The notes under the pieces were generated by a model. The model was given only the letters and a program-made list of their open reading frames with translations. It made no database searches and was not told where the DNA came from. A program made the translations under genes and the position numbers. Shown here one piece after another: positions 20,845 to 31,659 of a stretch of DNA of 64,000 bases; within the stretch, counting starts at the first letter, position 1; every line of letters begins with the position of its first letter. The stretch lies in contig JAGVSM010003771.1 of the NCBI GenBank assembly GCA_022494885.1, positions 186,001 to 250,000 on the forward strand, given 5' to 3'. Origin of the DNA: Micrasema longulum. Lineage: Eukaryota; Arthropoda; Insecta; Trichoptera; Brachycentridae.

Positions 20845-21110
20845 AGCATTAACTTTATGGTCAAACATTTTACTAAATGGTATAGAATATTTGTATATAA
20901 CCACTTACTGACTTTTCTATGTCTACCGGTTTCAAGACGTACCCGTCTCTTCGTCAGGACATCAATTAAACCAACATGCAAAACCCAACATACACCTTCA
21001 CCACAGTTGTTGCACAAAAATAAAAAAACCAACACGACATGTATTTTATTAAGCACACGCACTTAATAGGACAAACATGCCCTGATTAAATTATGAAAAT
21101 ATTTTATTTT
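20845..21110 (-). mobile_element. Penelope pLTR fragment P2
   Basis: Minus-strand copy of the 2205-2475 element, aligned end to end. It ends at an AT-rich palindrome-like stretch (TTTTCATAATTT). Confidence 0.6.
20921..20960 (-). ncRNA. hammerhead ribozyme, family P2
   Basis: GUC-CUGACGA-A, stem II GAGACG/CGUCUU with a GGUA loop (closing pair G-U), GAA, ACCGGU, A, GAC. The core is complete. With 18130-18169 it is one of the two P2 copies most likely to be active. Confidence 0.65.
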
Positions 21111-21184
21111 CCAAATAAAATATTTTCATAATTTTCATTCTAAATAATATATACTTTATACCATTGAGTCTTTCCACTTTTTTT

Positions 21185-21262
21185 ATAATATTTTTTTATA
21201 CATAAATATGTTCTTAAAAATGCCTATTAGGGGTTTATATAAATAAATAAATATTATTATTT
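21185..21262 (+). repeat. LINE NL3 3'-end remnant
   Basis: TTCTTAAAAATGCCTATTAGG, then TTATATAAATAAATAAATAT, matching the NL3 terminus at 31.6 kb. Confidence 0.45.
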
Positions 21263-21318
21263 ACAGTTCTCTAGTAAAACTGTTTTGGTATTAACACATA
21301 TAATTAAATAATAAGATA

Positions 21319-21360
21319 CCAGTCTCGAAGATGCCGAAGAAAGTGAAAACCAGTCACTGG
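21319..21360 (+). ncRNA. hammerhead-like motif, family P3
   Basis: CCAGU ... ACUGG form a perfect 5-bp outer stem. Between them are CUCGAAGA, an AGAAAG hairpin remnant, and AAAACCAGUC. It aligns with 39444-39486. The CUGANGA core is disturbed by one base in both copies, so activity is doubtful. Confidence 0.4.
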
Positions 21361-21595
21361 TTATTCTTAATTTGTAAGATGTATTTATATTTATACATAT
21401 AAAAATTTATATTACAAAAAAAACTCATTCCTAAATCTATGAGGCAAAGAGTCCTGTGTTCAGTTGGGATACAACATTATTCGAAGTGGAAGCATACATA
21501 TTATTAAATAATATTACGAATAAAAATTATTACATAAACAAACATTTTAGTAAACATTTGGACAATACGCTTAATAGTACATAATATATAAATAT

Positions 21596-21790
21596 ATGTA
21601 ATGTCTCACAACAGTCTTGTACAATGGTCTCTTCCCTTTAGTAAAATCCAAATTTGTACACTTCTCCTGAAAATGGCTTTCGTTAAGGAGAACTTAATAT
21701 GTTCATTCAGGAAATTGAACACTCTTGGGGCAACAAAAGAGAAATTTTTCCGATTGAAAGTCGTACGTGTTTTTGGCATATTATTTTTGA
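21596..21790 (-). pseudogene. LINE NL5 C-terminal fragment, copy 2
   Basis: The minus strand encodes NRKNFSFVAPRVFNFLNEHI and SLTKAIFRRSVQIW in a single frame. This is the final part of a LINE RT ORF. Tail not identified. Confidence 0.55.
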
Positions 21791-21821
21791 TAATTATTAC
21801 TACTTTTTGTAGATTCTATTA

Positions 21822-22016
21822 TTTTTTTTTTTTTTTTAAATAAATATTAATGTTCTTATGATTTACCCAAATATTTCATTTTAAAGGGCCATTTTCAACG
21901 AGTTGTAAGTAACTCATAATTAGAAAATGGGAATCAAGATGGGGTAGAGTGGGATTCGAACCAAAAGCCTTTGGTCTGTGAGTCCGAGACACTAGCCACA
22001 GGACCACAACCCGATT
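21822..22016 (-). mobile_element. SINE-A, near full length
   Basis: Poly-T at 21822-21837 (the tail), body with ACTTACAACTCGTTGAAAAT on the minus strand, B box GGTTCGAATCC, head ending at TCGGGTTGTGG. Confidence 0.75.
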
Positions 22017-22479
22017 TAAATATATTTTTTCTGTAAATAGAAAGACCACTTGTGTGTAAATAAATCAAAGTAAAAATATATCAGACCCTGCCTCTTCCTT
22101 TGTTTGCGACATATGGCCATAAAATTGCTATCGACAGAATGACTTTTTTTTATTTGATTTCACCTGTTAAGCAAATAATCCGTTTTATTAAGTTTCAATG
22201 CGAAGTTGATTAAACAGAGCTGTGATAAATGTACCGACTATTTTTCAGCACAAATAAAACAGATTTACTCAACAGAAACAATAAACTACCGTTAAAAATT
22301 GGATATGAGGTTTTAAAATTTATGAGGGTTGTAAAATGTCAATCAACATTTTTATTTTGGCCACTGATATTTTTTAAGTATTTAAGGGAATTTTTCATGG
22401 CATGGTTTTCTTGTTCTTTTGAGATTTTCAAATATATATATTTCTACCAAAATGGAGAACATTTTAGAGAAGGATATTA
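22017..22479. other. AT-rich, small M1 scrap
   Basis: 22448-22472 reads ATGGAGAACATTTTAGAGAA, an M1 arm scrap. Otherwise unassigned. Confidence 0.3.
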
Positions 22480-22559
22480 ATAATAATGATGTTTGGATAA
22501 TTTGTATAGCGCCATTTTTGTGAAAATCACCTCAAGGGCGCTGTACAATAAATAAATAT
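22480..22559 (+). repeat. LINE 3'-terminal hairpin D
   Basis: AGCGCC ... GGGCGCT forms the outer stem and ATTTTTGTGAAAAT an inner one, followed by an AATAAATAAATA tail. The same block occurs at 53.65, 38.1 and (inverted) 32.28 kb. It looks like the 3' terminus of a LINE with no coding part left. Confidence 0.5.
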
Positions 22560-23670
22560 CCCAACACGTCTTGCAGCTACAACAGAGCGCATGGACGGTT
22601 GGGATTCTAGTTCCTCGTCTCCAATTATTTTTATTTATATATTTTTTTTATTTTATTTAAATCTTAAAGTAGGGCACACATATCATACATATTGTTATGT
22701 GTGTTCTAATAATAACATTGCAAATATATTTAATCTATAAATTGTTTATCACATATGTCTTGACCATTATTTTAAATTTTGATATGTTTTTTTCTTCATA
22801 AATATTTTTTTCCATTTAGTAATACTTTTTAATTGCTTTAAATAAAATAGAATTTTGTGACTTTGCCTTTTTCCTAAATGGAAGTCTAATTTTGTTCTTT
22901 TCTCTAGTATTGTGATCGTGTTCATGCTGGTTCCGATCAATTTTTTTCCAAAATTCTGTTTTTTTATTAGAGTTTATAATTTTATGAACAAATATTATTG
23001 TATTGTAAAATATTCTTTGTTTATATGTTAATAATTTCATTTCATTTACCATCGACTTTACCCTCGTGTATCTGTTTTTTTCAAAATGATTCTAAAGGCT
23101 TTATTTTATAATACAGTTAGTTTATCTATGTTTTCTTTGTTTGGTAAAAATAAAATGCTACTACAGTAGTTAACGTGTGGTTCAATGATTGCTTTGTAAA
23201 TAGTTTTGCAAGAGTCCTTATCAATAAATCTTCTGATCCTTCCCAAAATTGATATTTTTTTTTACAATCTTATTTATTACCATCTTAGCGTTTTGGTTAA
23301 ATGTAATGTATTATGATATATTACAATTCTGATATATATGAGCTAGATAACAGAACGTTTTGCAGCTACAGAGCGCATGGACAATAAGAAATCTAGCCCC
23401 TATTTACATTTTTATTTTTTATTTTTTGTTTGAAAATGAAGTTTAAAGTGATATTTTAAAAACGAAATAAAAAGCAAATTTATAAAATTAGAATTTAGAT
23501 AACAACAAGTCTTGCAGCTACTGAGCGCATGGACGGTAGAAATTCTAGACCCCATTTACTAAATTTAGATATTAGATAGTTGATAACATTTACATGACAT
23601 GATAAAAATAATATGATAGCTAACATCACAAAAAGTCTTGCAGCTTCAAAACGCATCGACAAATGGAAAT
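22560..23670 (-). repeat. array of a 42-bp motif, copy 1 (interrupted)
   Basis: Four diverged units with CTTGCAGCTACAGAGCGCAT and GGACGGT-GG-ATTCTAG at about 22567, 23353, 23511 and 23635. The order and the spacer sequences match 53.70-54.10 kb. A LINE fragment (22628-23323) separates units 1 and 2. On the minus strand the units read FLPSMRSVAARLVV-like peptides, but no long ORF persists. Confidence 0.55.
22628..23323 (-). pseudogene. LINE NL6 reverse-transcriptase C-terminus
   Basis: Minus-strand translation: CKTIYKAIIEPHVNYCSS, then (one stop) NKAFRIILKKTDTR, then an open stretch from 23052 with MKLLTYKQRIFYNTIIFVHK and KNKIRLPFRKKAKSQNSILF. This is the thumb and C-terminal pattern of non-LTR RTs (YxxxIxPxxxYCSS, QNKAxRxIL, RLP). 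A poly-T tract at the left end is its A tail. It lies inside the 42-bp array. Confidence 0.65.
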
Positions 23671-23675
23671 TCAAC

Positions 23676-23822
23676 AACATAAGAAAGATTTTAAGATGGA
23701 TTTTTAGGATATTTGTAAGTCAAGGCATTTACAGGACTAACGACCTGTCATTGGCTGATTTCAGTGACCACTTTACAAACTTTGTAACATTCACCATTTT
23801 GCCTATGTTTGAACATTATTCT
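23676..23822 (+). mobile_element. M1 forward arm
   Basis: AGGCATTTACAGGACTAACG, CATTGGCTGATTT, GTGACCACTTTACAAACTTT, CCATTTTGCCTATG. Both palindromes are decayed. Confidence 0.55.
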
Positions 23823-23879
23823 TAAAAATAATCTCATTCCCAAATTTATAAAATCTTAATTTGTCACATTGAAAATTAC

Positions 23880-24060
23880 AACAACTATGGAGGTGTATAG
23901 TGGGTTTTTTATGTTGGTTTAATTTGTGTCCTGACGAAGAGACGGATACGTCTCAAAACCGGTAGACATAAAAAAATCTGTAAGTGGTTAAATACAAATA
24001 TTTAATACCACTAAGCAAACTGTTTGACCACAAAGTTAATGCTTTAAATATTATTCATAT
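23880..24060 (+). mobile_element. Penelope P2 pLTR fragment with mutated hammerhead
   Basis: The hammerhead is at 23928-23967: CUGACGA perfect, stem II GAGACG/CGUCUC perfect, G12 changed to A (AAAACCGGUA). Followed by CACAAAGTTAATGCTTTAAA as in other P2 copies. Confidence 0.6.
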
Positions 24061-24221
24061 TTTTTCTTGTTTTACTACTCGTATTAATTGTTTACTATTT
24101 TATTAATATGGTTTATTTATGACGTATCCATATTCTACTTTATGATTATATATTTGTAGCTTCAGAAAAGGTATTTTTGTGCCTCGTGAAGTTACTAGAA
24201 ATTTTGAAAAGATTTATTTAT

Positions 24222-24500
24222 TAACATTTTACAACACAGATGGAAACCATTTTGATAAGGGAATATAGAAGTTTAGGCATCTACAGGGCTGTCATTGGCT
24301 GGTTAAAGTGGCCAATTTACACCCTGTGTAACATTTACCGTTTTGATTATATATTAACATTTTTATTCCTTCAATTCTTCCATCTGTTGTTGTTTGTGAA
24401 GTTGAAGAGCTGAAACCTTTATTGATGTGTTTAAGATTCATCTGATTGAATTATTCAACTCACATATTTACTGGGCAACGCCTGAAAACATTAAAATTTT
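24222..24500 (+). mobile_element. M1 monomer, forward
   Basis: Arm start ACAACACAGATGGAAACC through GAAGTTGAAGAGCTGAAACC to GGGCAACGCCTGAAAACATT. It is in one orientation only, with a small deletion in the GGGCTTATGACC block. Confidence 0.65.
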
Positions 24501-24739
24501 GTTTAATATTAAATAAATCATATGGCACAAAGTATAAGACATTTTATGAATAACGTTCCCAGGAATAACTAGAATTTGATTCTGAACTTAAATAATACTA
24601 CTTTTTTTAAAACCACGTATACGGAACAAAAAAGAAACAAAGCAAGTTTAGAATTTTTATAAGTCAATGTATTTCAACAATACATATGCTGAAAAATAAT
24701 AAACAGAATGAATAAGTCAAATTGATTTTTTAGAATACA

Positions 24740-25070
24740 GAAAATGGGAGATCTAGAACTAAGGGGGATAAGGTCGTTAACATCACATGCTACGTAGATG
24801 AAGCAATCATAGTGGCAGTGGGAACTATTCATGATTAGAACATATTTTTCTCAGTTAGTAAAATGTTTAAATATTTTTTAATGTTGAGGTTTTAAAATCT
24901 CGAGTCATAGCGTCCTTAACTCTGAAGTGAAGGAACAAACAAATAAAACCTCGGCGATATTTGGATGCCTAAGAAATATCGTATAGCACGATAAAAAAAT
25001 GTGAATTAGAAGCAAGATTCGGATATGGAAAACGTGTTTCAGACTTATTAATAAGATATTATATTGCAAT
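24740..25070 (+). pseudogene. LINE reverse-transcriptase fragment with YVDE in place of YADD
   Basis: GDKVVNITCYVDEAIIVAVG corresponds to the catalytic C motif (YADDAxxxA) and is mutated. Further on, in other frames, come NSEVKEQTNKTSAIFGCLRN and SKIRIWKTC, as in RTE/I-like LINEs. Multiple frameshifts; dead. Confidence 0.5.
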
Positions 25071-28000
25071 TATATATTAACAGTTATTAAGATTTAATTT
25101 TTGTATTGTATGTTTATTATATGTTCACCAAGGGCGTGCAGTGGGGTTTTTGATTAGGGAAGCATTCTGTTTCTTATACTTTGCAGAAATATTTTACCTG
25201 TTTATTTATTAAAGGAGGAAACATTAATGAACATTTCTTGTATACCTACAAACAAGCCATGCCTTTGTGGGATTTTTCGTTTACTATTTTTACTGTTAAT
25301 ATGTATTTCATTGCTATGCAGTTATCCTGTGTTTTTTGAATACTCTGTTTTACTTCTTATGTATATAGTTTAAAAAAACAAAAAAAAAATTAAGTCGTTT
25401 CCCTTTGAATGTTTTTTTTCTAAAGGATTTCTCGAACCCCGCCTCACTTCACAAATGGCGGGTTAGAGTTACTATGTAATGAATCTAATTGTGTATGAAG
25501 AATATGTTATTATCACAAATCAAGAATAACTCTGAAAACTTTTTTTTTTGGATTTTTACGATTTTAATGGTGTTACTATAAACGTGTAAAACAAATTATC
25601 GATCATGATTTTCGGGTTTAAAAACGCGTGCGTACAAGCCGGCCAAAAGTTGGTCTCACGTCACTTTGACGTCACACGTCATGTCCACAAAGTGCATTTT
25701 TAACAAACATTGCGTACAAGTGTTGCGCGGATGTGTTTGTTTGTTTGCGGTAACATCATGTATGCCCTTTTTCCCGTAGGTCACGAAACGTCTGCTTTTC
25801 GGGTAATTCAAAATAAATGTATTTGCAACTATTGTAGATAATTTAGCCGACGTCACACGGAAAAAATAATAACACAGCTTTCGCCGTAATTTAAAGGTTA
25901 TTTCTGAAAAATATATTTTTGAAAACGCAAAAAGATCCATTGTGCTATTGATTTTGAAGGTAGGAAGAATCTACATAGGACTTTTGATTCGTTTATCTGC
26001 GGCATTTCTACGGGCCAACAACAAGGATAAACGGCGGGGCGTAATGTTTACTATTCTGTACATATTTGTATAGTCTTGTTTATTTTGAGAATTCTGAATA
26101 TTGAAAACAATCTGAAATATTACCCACACTTATTAAAGTGATTGATCGCTTATCGTGAGCTTTCGTGCTATGATTTATTGCCTTATCTTTGTGTATAATA
26201 TTTAGTATCAATACATTCCGTAATTTGGGGTGAATAGGGACATAAGGTCGAATAAAGACGATCACTGGGAAAAACATTGAAGTCATATTACTATATTTTG
26301 AGTCAAATTTATGACTTGGTTCATGTTTTATCATCAAAATACGATACGTTTTCATATTCAAAAATACAATTAAAAAACAGTTATAAAACAAAAAATTTAA
26401 AAGTCAAAGTAGTTGCAATTTAACTGGTAAAATTGAACATAACAAAACTTCGGTTGTAAATCTATTAAATATCATATTTTCAAAAATATTTTTTCTCGTT
26501 ACAAAGAAGAGTTTTATAAAGAGGGCGTATTATTAGTTAGAAAAAAAATCAAATTGGAAATTATTTTATGCTGATACAACTGTTACGTATCACTTATAAC
26601 CTAGTTTTGGGATGAAAAGGGACAAGTTACATATATTGTAATTTAGAACAGTTGGGTGTCAGATAGATACGAATTTCCAAAGCTTCAGTCTTTACGGGAC
26701 GTTCTTTAAAAATAATCGTTCATATTTTTGAGTAAAAACCGATTTTATAATTTTTATTTATTTGACATGCCATTTCCGCCTTATTTTTCTTATTATGTCA
26801 GAAAAAATATGAAATTCCTTCTGGATTATCTTATTTATTAATTAAGTCAAATAAAATTTTGTTATTTCTCCACAAAACAATGTAATTAGTATAGAAACAA
26901 ATGGAAAAACACTGTCCACTGTCCAAAACCATTTTTTTTTTATTTTTAGAACGCAATAATTGATTCTATTTTTGGTGAATAGAGATGTAATGAATAAAGT
27001 ATAATTGACTTAATAAAAAATTAAAAATATGTTTGTAAATTGGTCTATTCATATCATCAAAATACTTAAACCTGTTCCTATTCACCCCAAATTACCGTAA
27101 TACGATATCCAACGGGTAAGGTACACTTAATATTAATGAGAAGTGAAAAGGCGCCCAATCCACGTTACAGGGAGGTCTAGAGAGGATGTATTTCTTAGGA
27201 ACTTAAGAAATGATTATATCCTTAATTGACGAAGGTCCATTTGTGATACAATTGGTTATTTCGAGAGGTATCGTCTTTCTTATAATATAATATTGAGTAT
27301 ACATACAAATATAATCCAACGCAGAAATCACCATCAAAACTTAAAAATAAGTTATTGACACCAAAATAAAGTTTTCAAAATTATCTTAATAACAGTGCGT
27401 TTCGATCAAAAAACTAAATATTTAGACTGACACTCTAAATATAGTATTTATTTATATGGACAGTCTTTAACCTTTTTTTCTCGCTAAGTATCCAAAAATT
27501 ATATAATATGACCCAAACACCAATGACCAATCGACACCAACGTATTTTACAAAGCGTCACGAGGGTAAAAAGTTGAATGTTTTTATGAGCGTGCAATAAT
27601 TTATTTTGTACACATTTTTGACTTATTAGTATATTTTATTCATTTTTATTAGCTCGTCAAATGCTGATGTCCATGTCGTGAAATTGAGCCTTCTTTGTTG
27701 ATGATTTAAAAAAAAAAAATTAAATTATTTGAAAATTAACGATAAAAAAAATTAAAACGTCTTTCTGTTTATTTCAAGATTGCAAAAAAATGGTAAATAG
27801 CTTAAATAATATTTGAATTATAAAATTAAAATTCAGCTTTGTAAGTAGTCTGTTCACAATAGTAAAATAAAAATTATTATGAAAATAAAACTTTGTTATT
27901 AGTGTAACACAATTTTTATTATTTTACAAGAACATAACTACAGTTTCAGGAGAGCACTTCTCCCATCGATAAGTGATATAAACTGAGTTACGAAGTGAAT

Positions 28001-28119
28001 GCCGATTCAATTAACAATAAAATAAAAATGCTCTATGCAAGTGTATCAGGTGCAGGGTAAGTCATGTTAGTTTAATTATTTTACTTTGTTGTCTTTGTAT
28101 CTTTGTTATGTCTGTCTCG
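25071..28119. other. unassigned 3-kb stretch
   Basis: No recognisable transposon or gene. 25620-25870 is CpG-richer and holds TGACGTCAC at 25668-25676 with other ACGTCA-type sites near it. A GGGGTGAATAGGGAC motif recurs in variant form at 26226, 26606 and 26971, and inverted at 27072-27092. Small minus-strand frames at 25656-25940 and 26080-26391 carry no known domain. Confidence 0.35.
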
Positions 28120-28162
28120 TTCTATGGTTGGCAGCTTTCTGAATAACTACGTTCAATTGACA
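28120..28162 (+). repeat. element J terminal inverted repeat, solo
   Basis: TTGGCAGCTTTCTGAATAAC then TACGTTCAA, the right terminus of element J (48.1 and 49.6 kb) without an internal region. Confidence 0.45.
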
Positions 28163-28562
28163 TATGGAGGATTCGACTCACCATCTTTGATCCGGCTAAG
28201 TTAAGAACTAATCACTCTACCATCATGCAAAATATATTTTGTGGTTATAAAGTATTTTATAAAATGAATGATAATACTCAATCTTGTACAAGGGCAGTCA
28301 AAAACTAATGCCTGCTATTTTTTTTAGTTAAATAAAATTAGTTGAAAAATTTGAATTTGGCGCTATTCCTCAAACTTTTTTCTAGAATCTACTACAGTAG
28401 TAACTTTCGGCGTCAACAGGTGGCAGCACTGCAGTCAATAAAAAAATGGCTGATATCAATTTTCTTATTAGACTGCGTTCTGTTATTGAATTCTTGAATG
28501 CAAAAGGTGAGACGCCCATTTGCATTTATGAAGGACTGAAAAATTAGTACGGTGAAGCTACA

Positions 28563-28885
28563 ATGAATGTCAGCACTGTTAGACGATGGGTTCGTCGCTT
28601 TAGCAAAGCTGAAGGATTAACACCGTTGGCCGACAAAAAGTGGAGCGGCAGGCCGCTGATTGCAGTAACTTCACGCAACATTCAGCGAGTCGATGACATC
28701 ATTTGTGGCGACTGCCGTATAACTACGAATGAATTGTGTTGCATTCTCTTCCTCAGATAAGGCAGTGTGATGACAATTATTTGACAACTGGGGTAGTTAA
28801 AAGTGTGTGCTTTATACCACAGTGGAAAACATGCCCTTATTAAAAAATGGATCAAAACTATGGAAATAGACGGAGAGTATAATGA
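28563..28885 (+). pseudogene. mariner transposase remnant
   Basis: 28563-28760 gives a helix-turn-helix region: VSTVRRWVRRFSKAEG, GRPLIAVTSRNIQRVDDIIC and ITTNELCCIL. After a frameshift, KKWIKTMEIDGEYNEK and a stop (to about 28890) resembles the mariner C-terminus. The catalytic DDD core is absent, so this is an internal-deletion derivative. The start is uncertain because the true N-terminus appears to lie upstream (IRLRSVIEFLNAKGE, from about 28467, in a different frame). Confidence 0.65.
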
Positions 28886-28919
28886 AAAGTGACCTTAATC
28901 GTCAAAAGTGTGGCTTTCA

Positions 28920-29500
28920 ATCATTGAAGTATATAACTAGAGTGAACATAAGCGTTCGAAATATGTTCCCTCAACCTGCGGCCAATTGGTCTATGTTTGA
29001 TAAAACTGACTTTTGTCTATTGTAAGCGCTTGGCAGCTACTTTTCTCCTCGAAATTACTAAAATGCCTATATGTACGCTAAGATACTGCACAATTTGATC
29101 TGGCAAAAAGATGATATAACCTTTTACCGGCAAGTATTGTTTTTATCTTAATCAATATTTGTTTAAAATAGCTATTTAATTGTCAAAAAACGTCTTATTT
29201 AATATGTTACAATTTGAAAATTATCTCTTGTCTCCGTCCTGCTCAGTTAATCGGGTGTAAAACAAAACGACAAAGGTGACGTGTATGTAAAAGGGATCAA
29301 AATACTGAATAGAATTTACAGTAGACCGTTGTAAACAGTCCGTGCCTTTTACTGTACTTGTTTTGCTTGTCAAAGTCGAAGTGACGATACTTGCTATATC
29401 TGATGGTCAATCTCTGTCCTTTGGGGATGACTTTTTAGCTCGGATGTGTATCAAGTGTTATCTTTTTATATTATATCTGAATGCTTTCAACCAACTTAAT
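28920..29500 (+). repeat. dispersed repeat N inside the mariner
   Basis: Matches the minus strand of 6545-7150 over its length. It sits between the transposase C-terminus and the mariner right TIR. Confidence 0.55.
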
Positions 29501-29569
29501 TGCATTTTAATTTTTAGACATTTAAAAGGACAAACAATAAAGGCGGCATTAGTTTTTGACTGACCCTCG

Positions 29570-30117
29570 TACATAATGTACAGTAAAATATTCCTCGTTT
29601 TATGAGGATGTTTATTCGCATGTTTCAAACACAATACCTATTTTATTCAACGTTCAATTTTCCACTTCGCTGGTATCAAATCTACGCAGGTAGGCCAGTT
29701 TTTAATCAAACGAAAAAACTATCAGATCCACGCAACAAACTATCAGTATCCGGAAAAAAAATCACTTATTCTTTAATACTTTGTCCTCTTTTTAAAAGTA
29801 TCCAAATTGGGTAATTCGGCTTCTAAAGTTTTAAAAATACTAGTGTGGGTAGAAAAATTTCGGAAAATTTGTTAAAATACATTCATAAAAATTAAAAAGG
29901 ATAATGTAAGATAATATTTTTCGACAATGTAATAATAAAAATACGATAATGTTTTGAGTATGCCCAAATATTTGACAGCGTGGATTTCCCCCTAGAGAAA
30001 TATTAACTCTTTTGTAGATTTTGTTTAAATTTTAAAAGTGACAGTAAAATAAGTATAAATATGCTGGATTCTAATGCAAAAAAATATTCATCATTACTAT
30101 GCAAACAATAATCATTG
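29570..30117. other. nothing recognised
   Basis: A 70-codon frame at 29602-29814 has no recognisable domain. Confidence 0.3.
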
Positions 30118-30296
30118 GCAGCCTCCGTGGTGTAGTTATTAAGACACTTAACTCACGCACGAAAAGTTTCGGGTCGATTGCCGGTGAGAACACAAAAAAT
30201 AATTACGTGATTTTTCTCAAGCCTGGGCGTTCTGTGCCGTAATTCGCCACTGTCATTAGGCCTCTTATTCTGTTGCGAAGAAAAAAAAGAAAAATG
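30118..30296 (+). mobile_element. SINE-B
   Basis: GCAGCCTCCGTGGTGTAGTT, B box GGGTCGATTGC (mutated), GTGATTTTTCTCAAGCCTGG, CGCCACTGTCATTAGGCC, A-rich tail. Confidence 0.7.
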
Positions 30297-30759
30297 AAAG
30301 TGTTGCCAATACTAAAAGTACAAGAATATAACTTATAACAAAGAAGATAGAGACGCTGTTCTGTGGCCGGTATTTGTGTGAAAGAGATAAAATAATAAAT
30401 TCTTTGAAGTTAAATCAGTCAGTTATTTAAAACATTTAAGTTTGTAAGTGAAAATTCTTGATGGAAGTTCATTGTAATTTATTATACAGTCAGTTATTGG
30501 CAGTAGGCAAAAATGCGCGCTAGTTATATGATGAACGTATTTATGAATTTGGAATAATTTTGATATAACACGCCTAAATTGTACTTTATTTTGTATAAAT
30601 TATGGAAAAGGAATTATTGAATAGTATGTTTCTGTTTTTATTTTTGTCAAATGTCTGAATTATATTAGAATACTATGTCTTTTACTTGAGGTAGCACGAT
30701 GTTACATCACCGCGTGTAAAGGAATTTTTAAGCACATCCTTTTGAGAGTTCAGTTTTAA

Positions 30760-30805
30760 ATTTGTTGCAACAGAGAGGGCAAACATTTTTTAGAAGGGAA
30801 ATGGG
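30760..30805 (+). mobile_element. M1 arm scrap
   Basis: TTGTTGCAACAGAGAGGGCA then AACATTTTTTAGAAGGGAA. It is followed by a TTTGGGGTAAAAAGGAACAG motif of the 26-27 kb type. Confidence 0.45.
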
Positions 30806-30989
30806 TCGACTTATTTGGGGTAAAAAGGAACAGATTCAAGTGTTTTTAGTATTATAAATCGACTAATGTTATCTTTTTTTCAATGTTTTCATTCTATATT
30901 GCAACATAAAAATGTATGTGTGTTCAAAACTTTAACCCCAGGTATTTTTCCTTTTTGTTTTTGTCACATAACACATTTATCCACTCATG

Positions 30990-31645
30990 TGAATTTATTT
31001 CCAGAACAGAACACTCAGTTGGATTTATTAACAGAAGCACAACTGACTTCAAAAATATCAATACTCTTAAAACTCGCTGTTCCCTAGATCGCCCGCAACT
31101 AGAGTATCCCTCTGTTATCTGGTCTCCATATTATGATGTTCACGTCAAAAATATTGAATCAGTTTAACTTCGATTTTTAAGCAAGATAGGCTGGAGGTTG
31201 GGCTTATCTAAATACCAATATACGTATAATGAGTTAGAAACTAGCTTAAATATATGTTCTCTTCAAGACCGTCGAATTAAATCAGATCTTTTAGTCTTTT
31301 TTAAAATTCTTAACTCACTTTTTGATGCGCCTGAACTACTGAGCTCAATAAAATTAAATATCCCAACCAGAAACCTCAGACAAAAATTACTAATTTACAC
31401 CGATAACTTATGCCCAGAATTCTTAGGCTTCTTAGGCAGAATTCTGCTAACAAACATACCAGTCTTGATTTCTTCAACAACAAGTTGTCTTCATTACTAA
31501 ATCAAATTCAATTGTAACCACCTCTCTCGCGTTTCCACTCCCATCAAGTCTACTATATTGCTTTACTATTGTGTCTTTCTACTTTCTTTTATAGTGATTT
31601 TCTATGTTTCCATATGTCCTTAAAAATGCCCATTGGGTCCATATA
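30990..31645 (+). pseudogene. LINE NL3 reverse-transcriptase C-terminus and 3' UTR
   Basis: SVGFINRSTTDFKNINTL, then (frameshift) RPQLEYPSVIWSPYYDVHVK, NIESV, a stop, LRFLSKIGWR, GLSKYQYTYN, CSLQDRRIKSDLLVFFKILN and NIPTRNLRQ. This is the thumb pattern of jockey/CR1-type RTs (RSxLEYxSxxWSPxYxxHxxxIE). The 3' UTR ends AAAATGCCCATTGGGTCC then ATATATAAATAAATTAATAA. Confidence 0.7.
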
Positions 31646-31659
31646 TAAATAAATTAATA

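Larger units (their letters stand above)
28289..29569 (+). mobile_element. mariner element with TIRs and TA duplication, internally rearranged
   Basis: Ends CAAGGGCAGTCAAAAACTAA and (reverse complement of the right end) CGAGGGTCAGTCAAAAACTA form about 26-bp imperfect TIRs, each flanked by TA. The length of 1281 bp equals a normal mariner, but the transposase is reduced to its N- and C-terminal pieces and about 580 bp of repeat N takes up the rest. It cannot encode a transposase. Confidence 0.8.

Noticed and set aside
22560..23670. CRISPR-like array
   Set aside because: The 42-bp units are diverged, spacing is irregular (79-162 bp where uninterrupted), the spacers are themselves shared between the two loci, and the genome is eukaryotic.
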